Shown one piece after another: positions 37,345-48,275 of a DNA stretch of 64,000 nt. How positions within the stretch are numbered: position 1 is the stretch's first letter; every line of letters starts with the position of its first letter. Under the pieces are notes generated by a model, which saw only the letters and a list, made by a program, of their open reading frames with translations, was not told the origin of the DNA and did no database searches. The translations under genes and the position numbers were made by a program. The DNA is from Molossus alvarezi (Eukaryota; Chordata; Mammalia; Chiroptera; Molossidae), in assembly GCA_037176705.1 (NCBI GenBank), contig CM073886.1, positions 13,104,501 through 13,168,500 on the forward strand. The letters are read 5' to 3'.

Positions 37345-37769
37345 CTGGGGCCCGTTTTGAGCTTCGGCCTCTGGTCAGGGAAATGGTCTGTCCAGGGTTG
37401 AAGGCACAGGTCTTATCTGCTGCGCAAGGGAGGAACAGAGGAGGACCTGGCTCGCTCCGCAGTCCTGCCCACAAGGCGATGTCTCTGCTCTGTGGGGCTT
37501 CTCCCCTGAAGATCCCTGCTGCTGGCCTCCTGTCAGGTTTAAAATACTTCATCCTGTCCTGAAGTGTGTGGCTGAGGAGCTTTGTGGGTGTGCTCACCTG
37601 TGGGACCCTCACCCCACCACACACAGGACTTTTCACCCCCCTCAAATTCCCACATGCCTCCTGCACCCCAGTCAATCCTCACCCCGAATCTCAGAGGCCA
37701 TGTCTTCCGCGGCTCTCCCGGCTCTCGAACCTCCTACACACGGGCTCACGTAGAGCGCGGTGCTGCGTG

Positions 37770-38380
37770 TCTGGCTTCCCTCACTCGGCACGGTGCTGCC
37801 AGGTCCTCCAGGCCTGTCACACAGCACGCAGTGTGTGCTCCTCTTCACTGCTGCCTGGTTTCCAGTGGGGGTGTGGCCTGGGGCGTCCACCTGTCCTCCT
37901 GCTGATGGACTGTGGTTGGTTTCCGGTGCCTGGTGCGTGTGAGCAGTGCTGCCGTGTTTGTGTTAAAGACCTTTTAGAGCACGTGTTTTCATTCTCTTGG
38001 GTGAGTATCGAGGAGGGGAAGTGCTGGGTGGTAGAGTGAGAATCAAGTTAATTTTGTTGTTGTTGTTAATCCTCACCCGAGGATATTTTCCATTGATTTT
38101 AGATAGACTGGAAGGGAGGGAGACAGACAGAAACATCGAGGTGAGACACATCGATTGGTTGCCTCCCACACGACCCCAACCAGGGTTGGGGACCAAACCT
38201 GCAATCAACCCAGGCATGTGCCCTTAACCAGAAATTGAACCCGAGACCCTTCAGTCTGTGGGCCGATGCTGCAACCACTGAGCCAAACTGGCCAGGGTGA
38301 GAGAAGGTGAATTTTGTAAGTAACCGCCACACGGTTTCCCCAGAACTGTTTCACACACCTGCCTGGGCAATGCAGGAGAG
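37770..38380 (-). mobile_element. Old LINE-1 3' region, antisense, with SINE
   Basis: The plus strand shows complements of the old L1 3' part, for example CTGGCTTCCCTCACTCGGCA near 37779 and GTTTTCATTCTCTTGGGTGAG near 37983. The sequence continues after the SINE with ACACGGTTTCCCCAGAACTG. It is heavily diverged. Confidence 0.62.
38066..38298 (-). mobile_element. Ves-type SINE, antisense
   Basis: The minus-strand head is CCCTGGCCAGTTTGGCTCAG. The tail side follows a (GTT)n stretch at 38055-38067. Flanks GTTAATTTTGT and GTGAATTTTGT are a likely decayed target duplication. Confidence 0.88.
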
Positions 38381-38389
38381 CAACCTTGT

Positions 38390-38714
38390 TCACATCCTTG
38401 CTGCTACGGACCGGATATCTGCCCCAAATCCTGTGTGGCTGTAGCTGCACTAATCAAGGTTAGATGAGGACATAAGGGTGGGGGCCTGATTAAATCGGAT
38501 TTGTGCACTTATTAGAAGAGACACCAGAGCTTCCTTCTCCACCAGGTGAGGACACGGGGAGAGCAGCCATCTGCAGGCCAGGAGAGTCCTCACCAGGAAC
38601 AGAATTAGCTGGAACACTGATCTTAGACTTCCAGCCTCTAGAACTATAAGGAAATAAATGTTTGAGTCTCCCAGTCTGTGATATTTTGTTAGAACAGCCT
38701 CAGCAAACTAAGAT
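38390..38714. mobile_element. Ancient interspersed repeat, class uncertain
   Basis: The run from GGTTAGATGAGGACATAAGGG to ACTTCCAGCCTCTAGAACTA and CCCAGTCTGTGATATTTTGTT (broken by divergence) is familiar as a common mammalian dispersed repeat, possibly LTR-type. I cannot name the family with confidence. Confidence 0.45.
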
Positions 38715-39915
38715 ACATTCCAATATTTGCTTTTGTCCATCTTTAATTTTAGCTATTCTGTGGGTATGCAGCAGTATCTTGTTGTAGATTTACTAGCATC
38801 TCCCCAACAGCCAATAAAGCTGAGCAATTTTTCAAGTCATTATAACAGCCATTTATGAAGTGTTGAACTGTCTTTATTATTGAGTTTTTGGGTTCTTTAC
38901 ATATCCAAGGTAGTGGTTCTTAATCAGGTATAATGGTATTGTGAATATTTTCTCCCAATCTGTGACTTGCCATTGTCAATGCTGTCTTTTGAAGAACAGA
39001 TTTTAATTTCGATGAAGTCCAATTGATCCATTTTTTCTTTTATGATTAATGTTCTCACACTGTGTTGTAAATCTTTGCCTCTCCCAAGACTACAAACATA
39101 TTCTTTTATGCTATGTTCAAGAAGTACTACAATTTCAAGTTTTGTGTTTACAGTGTATCTCAAACCAGGTTTGCGTCTGGTGTGATGAACAGGTTGGGTC
39201 CGTGTCACCCACTCAGACATCCAGGCAGCCCAGTGCCATTTGCTCAAAAGACTTTTCTTTCTCAGTTAAATTGACTTTGTGTATTGTCCAAAAATAATTT
39301 CACTGTGATTTCACTGTGGGGCTATTTCTAGATGATCTAACCCACTTCACTGATAAGTCACCATCCTTTGCCTACGCCACAGTCTCGATGACTGTCTTCT
39401 GGGAAGCCTTGAACAAGCAGCGTTACTTCTACAACCTGACTCTTATTCAAAATTGTTCTCAATTTCATTTTCCAAAATTTTGCCAGCATATAGAAATATT
39501 ATTTTGTGTACTGCCCATGAATCTTGCACTCTGGTTAAATTTACTCACTGGTTCTAAGGACCCTTATGTTTCCACATACATGACCTTTTCATCTGAGAAA
39601 ACAGATGACTTCATTTCTTCCATTCCAATCTTTGGGGCTTTTATTACTTTCTCTTGTTTTATGGCACAAGCTAAGATCTTCAATACGCTGTCAAATAGAT
39701 GTGATGAGAGTGGACAACCCTCCCTTGTTCCCAATCTTATGAGAAAAACATTCAACCTTTTGCCATTCAGTCCAGTATTAGATATAGTTTATATATACTT
39801 ATCTTTTATCAGGTTGAGGACATGTCCTTCTACTTCTAGTTTGCTGAGATTTTTAAAACATTGTTGAATTTTTGTCTAATACATTTCTTACATTGAGATG
39901 ATTATATCATTTTAT

Positions 39916-39979
39916 TTATTTATTTTTATCTTCACCTGAGGACATTTTTTGTTCAGATAGAGTGGGAAGGAGAGAGAGG

Positions 39980-40039
<60 letters not shown>

Positions 40040-40187
40040 TCGATGTGAAAGGGACACATCAAGTGGTTGCCACCCGCACGACCTGGGACAAACTGCAACC
40101 GAGGTATGTGCCTTTAGCAGGAACTGAACCCGGGTCTCTCTGGACCACAGGCTGATGCTCTAACTGCTAAGCCAAACCGGCCAGGGC
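39916..40187 (-). mobile_element. Ves-type SINE with expanded (GA)n
   Basis: The flanks GATTATATCATTTTAT (39900-39915) and GATTATATCCTTTTAT (40188-40203) differ at one base. The GA stretch at about 39972-40035 has expanded into a near-pure (GA)n microsatellite. The B-box side reads GGTTCAGTTCCTGCTAAAGG on the minus strand. Confidence 0.93.
39972..40035. repeat. (GA)n microsatellite
   Basis: GA dinucleotides run with one or two early interruptions inside the SINE; this is likely to vary in length between individuals. Confidence 0.95.
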
Positions 40188-40720
40188 GATTATATCCTTT
40201 TATATCTTTCTCCCTTGATCTTGTATTTGGTGAATCACATCAACTCACTCATGTCCAGCCAATCTTGAGTTCTGGGGGAAGAGCCCATATGGTCTTGATG
40301 CATTTATACTTTTCATGTTCTGCTGGGTTCATTTGCTAATAATTCCTTAAGAATTTCATATCGTGCTCTTTAAGAATTTGCTCGGTAATTTCCTGTTATT
40401 GACATGTCCTTGTCTTTGACAGCCTCAGAGAAATGAGTTGGGAAAGGTTGCCTCTCCTCTGCTTTCTGAATGAGGGTGCATAGAATTCATATAGTCTCTT
40501 CCTTAGATATTTTATAGAACTAATGAGGAAAAGCTTCTGGGCCTGGAGTTTTCTCAGTTGGAAGGCGCTTTTGGTTTGTCTGTGTTAATGATTTCAGTTT
40601 ATAGAACTTTTCAGCTTCCTGTCTCTTCCTCTGCTGTGTTGGTAACCCTATGTCTTTGAAGGAATTTAACCATTTCCTCGAATCGCCTGCTCTGTGTTCA
40701 TATTATTTCTCTTTAACTTT

Positions 40721-42076
40721 TTATTTTGAAAAATTCTTTGACTTCAGAAAAGCTGTAAATATAGCCTGGAGTTCCTGTATACCTGTTGCTACTAATTCAA
40801 TACTATGACACTACCAGCCTTACCTGGATTCCAGCAGTTTTCCCATTATCCTTCCTGTAGCAGAGATGATCCAGGGTGCCACGCTCACTGTCATGTTCCT
40901 GGAGTCTGACCATTCCTCAGTCTTTAATTGCATCTCATGATTCCGATACTTGAAAATTCTGGTCGGTAATTTTGAAGAATATTCCTCAGCTGGGGTTTGA
41001 CTGGCGTTTTCTCGTGATCAGACTGAGTGATGCATTTCTGTCCGGCTGCAATGGAAGGGATGCCATGTCCCTGAGCTCCTTCTGTGCAGTTTCCTCTTCT
41101 CTGCACGCCCTGGAATTCCAGCAGGGTTAGAGCCCTACTGCCTTCCATCCTCCGCTCCCAGCAGGGGCAAGGTCCCCCGCTCTGCCTGCACCCACCCCCT
41201 CCTCACACACAGCCAGGCTGTCAAGGGGCATGTGTTTCCCTCTGGACCCCCATCCCACACTGTCTGTTACTGACACGAAAACAGCTGCATCATGCAGTGT
41301 GTCCAGTGCCCAGCTGTTTACAGGGAGTAGAGTAGCCTGGGCCACCTCTGGGTCACAAGGGCTCAGGACATAGACGCCTTAAGGACAGAAACCGGCAAGT
41401 GCAGGCCTTCCAGGGGCATGGAGGCCACGTGGTTTCCTTCTTTCTGTCCGGCACCTTCACTTGCACAGCTCAGGGTTCCCGCCCAGACCGAGCCCCACCC
41501 GTCTTCCAGGGCGTGTGAACCACTGCCCGATGACAAAAACCACAGCGGTTTCTGAGTGCTGAGAACAGTTACCCCTAAGCTGATTCTGGGGCACCGGTTC
41601 TGACCCAGCAGCGGCAGATTGGGGGCTGGACAGGGGCTTCATTCAGTCATTGTCACCTCACCAGGGCTGCTGTGGTTTCTCTCACCTCACACACGATGGA
41701 CACTTTGCTGCTGGCACTTTTTTTGTCAAGTCAACTCTACTTTCTACTTTCTACTGAAGGAAGATGAATAATATCCAACGTACAGACTAAATCAAGTAAT
41801 TATACCTTTTAGCACGCCTGATAATTTCTTACCCAGCTGGTGCTAACAGTCAATCAAAACACCATAAAAGGTGCTTCAGGATGTGCTGATGATCCACCGC
41901 ACCCTGTCAGGCTGGTGGGGATTCGTGCAGCTTTCGGCATCACAGACCCTGCACGAGACAGCCCAACAGTCCCGCCGTCCCAAGCTCCAGGCTGGCTGCC
42001 CGAGCCGGGGCCTCGCTTTACCTGTCCCACCTCGCGAAGCTGCTGTTCCCTGGGGTCCCCAACAGGGTCCTTTGAA
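40721..42076. other. Mostly unique intronic sequence
   Basis: The first 200 bases have the look of an old dispersed repeat (TATTTTGAAAAATTCTTTGA onward) that I cannot classify. The rest shows no gene or repeat. Confidence 0.45.
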
Positions 42077-42094
42077 ACATTTCACACATTTTTA

Positions 42095-42271
42095 AAAAAA
42101 TTATTCCTCACCTGAGAATATGTTTTTATTTATTTTAGAGAGAAAGAAACATTGATGTGAGAGAGAAACATCGATCAGTTGCCTCCCATACGAGCCCTGA
42201 CCGGGAATTGAACGCAGCACCTTTTGGTGCATGGGATGACGTTCCAACCAACTGAGTCACCCGGCCAGGGC
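42095..42271 (-). mobile_element. Short SINE of a separate tRNA-derived subfamily
   Basis: On the minus strand the head is GCCCTGGCCGGGTGACTCAG, followed by a GCACCAAAAGGTGCTGCG block and the B-box-like GTTCAATTCCCGGTCAGGG. It is about 177 bp, shorter than the others, with little GA stretch. Flanks ACATTTCACACATTTTTA (42077-42094) and ACATTTCATACATTTTTA (42272-42289) differ at one base. Confidence 0.9.
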
Positions 42272-42289
42272 ACATTTCATACATTTTTA

Positions 42290-44288
42290 TACTTTTCAAG
42301 GCCATCCAAGGAGACAATCCAAAATCAAGTCTCATATAGACAAGGAACTACAGACAACAAATAACTTCCGATGTTTCATTAAGCGGAACCATGAAAATGA
42401 CTATTTTTCTAATTCAATGGGAAAATACATTTAGAGAAAGCATCACACCTGGATTGTGTGGAATCCAGACACATAAGCACCCCAACATGGCATTTCCCAG
42501 TATCTGTAAGCTATTCCCACCCATCCAGGTCGGGAACCTTGCCAACCAAGCAGGGTGCTCTCCGGGCTGCTACACACAGTCTGCCCCTTGGCCAGCACTG
42601 CCACAGCCTCTGGAAGCCTGCTCACCACCCATGCAAGTGGATGTGACCAGTCACGCCGGGCCCCGGCCACAGTTAACCAAACCTCAGATGGCCATCGTGC
42701 CATGACGACAGCTATGGACGAGGGAGTCTGAAGTGCGGTGATGGGCTCCCGACAGTGCCAGAAAGAGCTGGGAGGTGCACGCCTTAGGACTCCACCATGC
42801 CTCCCAGGGCCGATGCCAGTCGGGGCTAGCTGAGAGCGAGTACTGGTCAGTTCCCACATACAAGGTGAAAGCTGGACGGGGAAGAAGGCTGAAGGAAGAG
42901 TGAGTTATTTGAACCATGGTGTCGGAGGAGAGCTTCACGGATTCCTCGGACCAGCAGAACAATGAACAGGTGGGTCCTGGAGCAAATGAAGCTTGCAACC
43001 TGGCTGGAGACACAAATGACAACTGGAGCTGTCCTGCTTCGGGCACACCGAGGGAAGGCAGGTGCTCTGGGAAAGACACTACTGTCAGGACATGGGAGGC
43101 AGCAGGAGGAGGGAGGACCTGGGAGTAGACTGGCTCCACAGAAGAAGCCGTGGGCCTGAGTGTGTAGGAGCTGAGCAGGGCTGCTGAGGACGGGACACTG
43201 TCCACATCACTCATTCACAGGTCGCCAGGACCAGAGCCGACTTGAGGGTGATGGAGCACGGAACAGACACAGGGAAGGAGGGCATCACACTGATGCCCAG
43301 AGAGGCATGCCGATCAGTGCTGTGCAGAGGGCGCGGGACTGCACGCTCACAGATGAAAACACACGAGTGAGCTGAACACCTGATGAGATGGGACAGCGCA
43401 TGCCTTTAGAGGGCCTCACCACAAAATACTCACTAATTATATCGTGGAAGAAACTGACTGTGTGAGGACCAGCCGGGCCTGCCTGAGCCAGTGGTGGGAC
43501 AGATGGACGCTGCCCCCGGAGGAGAGCAGGACCTCCTGCCAGGAACACAGGACCTCAGGCTGGGCAGGGGCACATCGGACCCGCAGTGTCGGGTCTGGAC
43601 GAGAGGAGACATGGTGAGGGGTCCCCGTGGATGGAGGAGCTTGCTCTCAGGCGGGTCAGGAGCAATTTCTCTGCTCTGTCCCCCAACAATTCTGCAAGCT
43701 TATGACGGTCTCCCAAGGAAACACTTACAGCAAATGAACACAGCATATCTGACAAGGTCTCTAATGGAAGAAAATTTGGTATTGCATAATGTTTTAATAC
43801 AAAATTACGATCTTATTTACAAAGGGAGAGAAGTAGCATGAAAATAAAGGGAAAATTGCCAATCTGTCTGTCTACAGTCGAAGCCAGAAGGAGACACGTT
43901 ACTCCTGATTTTAGGGCTCAGATATTGTTTCTGAAAAACTTTCAGGCGGCTGCTAGTGAAACGAAAAGTAGGACATGCACTTTCAAAGGCTCTGTAGAAG
44001 TCAGAAGCTACAGTGCCCTCATCTCCGGGTCCAGCGAGAGAGCACACGAGAACACGGGCGAGCGGCACCGGCAGAGCACAGAGCGCACACTGAACCCCTC
44101 CCCAGGCCTGGGAGCATGGTGTCCCAGAGAAGAGACTAACAGGCAGAAACACAGAAGGACGTCGTGTGGCTTTCTCGTTGAGAATTACAGGTGCCCTTCT
44201 TTATAGACTTAAAGTGATGCGAAATGTTTCAGACATTCCATTTTTAGTACATTTCCCCCCAAATATTACAAATAAAAATTCTACTTAC
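42290..44288. other. Unique intronic sequence
   Basis: I see no gene or recognisable repeat up to the donor of the LMF1 exon. The sequence becomes AT-rich near 43690-43860. Confidence 0.5.
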
Positions 44289-44437
44289 TGCTCCGAGCAT
44301 GATTCTGAAAATCAGCCACCGAAAGCCCCACAGAACAATCCGGGATGTGGGGGTCTCCCTGGGCAGTCGAGACAGAGTCCAAAGAGGGCACAGGAAAATC
44401 CCCAGAAACCCCGTTTCCAGAAGCTGGGACTCCCATC
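44289..44437 (-). CDS. LMF1: LMF1 internal exon (first of three in window)
   Basis: This exon encodes 49 whole codons plus two bases of a split Gly codon, running from GWESQLLETGFLG to FRIMLGA. I recognise it as lipase maturation factor 1, an ER multi-pass membrane protein that helps lipoprotein, hepatic and endothelial lipases fold and dimerise; it corresponds to roughly residues 170-221 of the about 567-residue human protein (recalled, not searched). Two hydrophobic stretches, around LLETGFLGIFLCPLW and IVLWGFRWLIFRIML, fit membrane segments. On the minus strand the acceptor is a pyrimidine tract ending CATTCAG and the donor is GCA|GTAAGT. The exon starts in phase 1 (the first base of Gly comes from the previous exon) and ends in phase 0, which matches the next exon. 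There is no stop or frameshift. The preceding exon was not found in the window. Confidence 0.95.
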
Positions 44438-44875
44438 CTGAATGGAGACAGGAAGAGAACAAAGGGCCATGTTAACCACAGCTGGACACTCTACAGAAAC
44501 AGGCACAAACTCAGTTTAACTTAACAGTCAGATGCATAGGACCAATGCAGTGGCCGAGGAGCATGTCAGCCCAGTCACAGAGCACCGTGGTGGCAGCTGT
44601 GGCACCGGGCCCCAGTGCCGATCCAAGCCCGCTGCATCCAGCCCACTGCCTCCTGTCCTTCTCAGAGCTGCAACCGCGAAGCGGCCTCGTGAGAGCACAC
44701 TCTGCCCGTGGGTGCTGGGAGCCTCTTCCACTCAGCAGGCTTGCATCTCAGTGCATGGCTCTACGCATTCTTCCCGAGGAGCACTCACAGGGTGGACAGC
44801 GTGCACCAAGGAGGCCAGACACCTGCATGTGAGGTTCTGAATGCAAAGCTGACTCTGGTTCCTGTCTGTCTCAGA

Positions 44876-45140
44876 TGAGGGAGGCACAGGGAAACACGGG
44901 ACAGGTACAGGTGTCAGCCTCTTTCTGCCCCAAGTGAGGGAGGAAGTCACAGGAAGACATGGGACAGATACAGATGACACAGCCCTCGTCTTACCCAGGG
45001 GAGGGAAGAAGCCATGGAGAGTCACATGGCACCATAAGGAGACACGGGACAAGTACAGGTGACATGGCCCTGCCAGCCCTAGGTGAGGGAGTAAGTCAGG
45101 GGGAGAAACAGGAGCAGGTGTTAGTGGCTCCAGCTAAACT
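44876..45140. repeat. Diverged tandem repeat, about 60-85 bp unit, four copies
   Basis: Units open with TGAGGGAG or GAGGGA at 44876, 44935, 45000 and 45084. The first three contain a CAGGTACAGGTG-like or CAGATACAGATG-like block. Spacing is irregular (59, 65 and 84 bases). Confidence 0.65.
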
Positions 45141-45399
45141 GTCTCCTGTCAGCCCCACGTGGGCTCCGCCTGTTATGGCAGCTCCACAGCTAGCTGTGAG
45201 GGGTGCTAGCTCATTCTCCCAGCCGGAACCTCACGTGAGAAACGCAGGTGAGTGTGGGGCACCGAGTGCTCGTCTCAGAGGGGAGGGCACCCAAGCCCGG
45301 ATCCTCGCTGAGTCGGTCCCTACTGTGGAAAGAGCTGCTCACACTGTCGCCCGGAACCCAGAACAGGCTTCAGGCAGTTGTAAAGCGGGCTCTTCAAAA

Positions 45400-45870
45400 G
45401 GAGCCCGCACTTTGTGTATTGCACAAACTCCCACTAATACATACTATGCTGCATGAAAGATGCATTAAACAAGGGCACATTCTGTGGTTCCATTTATGGA
45501 AGGTTCTAGGATGAGGAAAACTAATGCAGGTGAAAAAACTCGGAACACAGCTGCCTGGGGAGGCGGGCTGGGGGACATGGAGTCTGTGCTGGTCACCGTA
45601 GGGTCTATCGTCCCATTGTTTGGTTTCTTCCTCAGACAGACATACAAACCTGTACGAATTCTGAACCCTAGTTCTAGGGCTGATGGACAGATCTTCAGGC
45701 CTGCAACTTACTTTGAGGTGCACCGAACACAAAGTTGAGGAGCAAACAGACACGTGATGAAGCCAGCAGAGTGAAAGGCAAGCCGCAGAGTCCAGGCAGG
45801 GGGAGCTCAGGAGTTTCACTGTACACTTGTTTGGAACTCTATGTAGTTTGCAATGTTTCATAAGATGGGG
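45400..45870 (+). mobile_element. LINE-1 3' end fragment
   Basis: The motifs CATTCTGTGGTTCCATTTAT, GGTTCTAGGATGAGGAAAAC and GTTTGCAATGTTTCATAAGA follow the order of an L1MB-type terminal region. There is no coding potential. Confidence 0.6.
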
Positions 45871-47700
45871 GAAGGAGCAGGATTCCATCTACTCTCACAT
45901 GTTCTGTGGATTTCTGAAACCCCAGTTCCAAATCAGTTCTTCTGTGGAGAGAACGGGTCATTTGCAGAAGCAGTGCCCAAGAGCAGCATGCCTGACACCA
46001 GGGTGACAGTGATCTGTCACCACCCAGAGGGGCTGGTAGTCTCATCCTGGATGGGCAGCTGGTGTTGGTAGAGTTACATGCCCTGTGCTGGGGACTCTGG
46101 GGCCATCAGCACACACCCTGCCCTCGTCCAGAGATGATTCCAGAAGCAGAAAGGAGCCTGGACAGTGCTGGCAGGGAAGACAAGACGGGCAGCCAGAGCC
46201 ACAGCACGGCCGGAAGGGGAGGCTGGATGCATGGGATGCCCACTGCGGGGGTCCCGTGGCACAGCTGTCGGCTGACGGCAGAGAAGAGCTGAGCCGCAGT
46301 GCTCTGGCCGAGGCCAGGAAGGAGAGGCTGGATTCCTGGGATGCCCACATGGCTCAGCCTGGCCCCTCCAGGGCCCACCTATACCCGACCCACACCGGAC
46401 ACACACCCAGACTTCCCTCAGAGGTTCAAGAGGGAAAAGTCAGAAAGCGCCTACACTAGTTTTATGAGATTTCAGACACAGCAACTGCTCACTTGGGGCA
46501 AGGCTTTGCTCCTTCCTGTTCGTGGTCTCCGAAGACCTTTGCATTGGAGCTGGCTTCAAACTCCCCTTCTCTTACCCAGGAAAAAACGAACTGTCCCATA
46601 GGCCAATTTCTCTAGTTTTATCTTGAGATAATTTTCATTAAATTTGGACTCATTTCACTTGGAGTGCACTTTATAATATATGTGTAAGCAAAGGACACAG
46701 AGTGGAAGTGGTGGCAGCCACAGCTCTGGGTGCACTTATCTGTAGACACATCCACTTTTTGAGAAAACACCTCAAAGGCTCATTCCGATCCCTCCTCCAC
46801 TTGGTGGTGAGACGGCCATGCCTCTCACAGCCCTGTGAGCAGAGCAGGTGGAGAGCGCCAGGTTGGACCACCACCAGGACGCCTAAGGAGCTGACCTGCC
46901 ACCCCAACTGCGGGGTCCTCGCCAACTGCAGTGCAAAGCCTGCCTCGCCCGCATCCCTGCAAAGCCCTGTAAGTTCTGAGACCCACGTGGGTGAGCAGAG
47001 CCTCCCTGGGTGCGGCCTGCCTCCTCTAATTGTCACCTCACTTTGCACAGATGTGATGAACGGAATTTTAATATGCTGTTTGAGTGACACCAATCAAAGT
47101 GATATGCAAATGGCGAAGCCCAGAGCCCATCTAAGTGCCAGGAAGCAGGTGACAGGGTAGGCAAGGGATGGGGCATGCTGTCACCTTAGGGATGTACATG
47201 CACCAGCAGAGGGACACTTGGCCCTCCTGCTTCCTGGCCCCCCTGAAACATTCCTTGCCCTGCTAGGATGCACGGGAGCGTGGACGCCTGGAAGCCAAGG
47301 CGTGCAGGCTTCCTACTGCGGAACCCCTCTGCTCCCACCTGCCCCTCTCACTGGAGCTGCCGCCACGCTGGCCACTGGCCCTCTGGCCATCAGCACTCCC
47401 TGATACCGCTGGGGAGGAAAGGGTCGCCTGCAGACCCACCTGCTTCTGCTTTCTTTGCTTGGATCTTGTCAAGTTTCAGCAGCTGTGTTGCCTGCACAAG
47501 GAACACCATTGTTCTCCGCTTCAGCATGGTGGGGAGGCATCCCCAGAAAAACAAATGCCCAGTGCACTGCCGTGGCGGCTTCCTGCGGCTGAGAGGCTGT
47601 CCGCGCGCCCGCGGTGGCACAGCACGCAGCACATTGCCGGGGCAGCTCGCGACTCAGCAGTGCTGACCCACCAGCCAACAGGCTCAACTAGCTGCCTCTT
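45871..47700. other. Unique intronic sequence
   Basis: I see no gene. An octamer-like ATGCAAAT sits at about 47103-47110 in an AT-richer patch (47041-47115) that could be a conserved non-coding element. Confidence 0.45.
46226..46350. repeat. Local direct duplication
   Basis: The block AGGCTGGAT..GGGATGCCCAC occurs at about 46221 and again at about 46326, with a diverged spacer between. Confidence 0.55.
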
Positions 47701-47715
47701 AATCAGTTAAAGTAC

Positions 47716-48270
47716 CTTTCAACCAGTGCTGGGGCCTTTCAACCAGTGCTGGGGGCCTTTCAACCAGTGCTGGGGCCTTTCAACCAGTGCTGGGGCCTTT
47801 CAACCAGTGCTCGGGGCCTTTCAACCAGTGCTGGGGCCTTTCAACCAGTGCTCGGGGCCTTTCAACCAGTGCTCGGGGCCTTTCAACCAGTGCTGGGGCC
47901 TTTCAACCAGTGCTCGGGGCCTTTCAACCAGTGCTGGGGCCTTTCAACCAGTGCTCGGGGCCTTTCAACCAGTGCTCGGGGCCTTTCAACCAGTGCTGGG
48001 GCCTTTCAACCAGTGCTCGGGGCCTTTCAACCAGTGCTGGGGCCTTTCAACCAGTGCTCGGGGCCTTTCAACCAGTGCTGGGGCCTTTCAACCAGTGCTC
48101 GGGGCCTTTCAACCAGTGCTCGGGGCCTTTCAACCAGTGCTGGGGCCTTTCAACCAGTGCTCGGGGCCTTTCAACCAGTGCTCGGGGCCTTTCAACCAGT
48201 GCTGGGGCCTTTCAACCAGTGCTCGGGGCCTTTCAACCAGTGCTCGGGGCCTTTCAACCAGTGCTCGGGC
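47716..48270 (+). repeat. Minisatellite, 20/21-bp unit, 27 copies
   Basis: Twenty-seven copies of CCTTTCAACCAGTGCT are separated by GGGG (20-bp unit, W), GGGGG (once) or CGGGG (21-bp unit, C). From copy 6 the order of linkers is WCCWC WCCWC WC WCC WCC WCCC, so there is higher-order structure of 103 bp. The unit contains no stop in any plus-strand frame, so three overlapping frames of 166-199 codons span it; these are repeat artefacts, not proteins. Confidence 0.97.
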
Positions 48271-48275
48271 CTCTG

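Larger units (their letters stand above)
38715..40720 (-). mobile_element. Old LINE-1, antisense, with SINE
   Basis: Complements of L1 ORF2 run through this stretch: TTTTCTCCCAATCTGTGACTTG near 38949, then the Leu/Phe-rich plus-strand shadow frame at 39316-39867, then the minus-strand motif for TGTCAAATAGATGTG near 39690. The long plus-strand frame of 183 codons is a shadow of ORF2, not a gene. Confidence 0.75.
25273..44288 (-). other. LMF1: LMF1 intron between first and second visible exons
   Basis: This intron is 19,016 bases, with donor GTAAGT at its right end and acceptor CAG at its left end. It carries the densest repeat cluster in the window (30-40.7 kb: two antisense old L1s, one young L1, and seven SINEs) and a CpG-dense patch near 27.4 kb. 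Confidence 0.9.

Noticed and set aside
39316..39867. 183-codon plus-strand frame
   Set aside because: It is the reverse-strand shadow of an antisense L1 ORF2.
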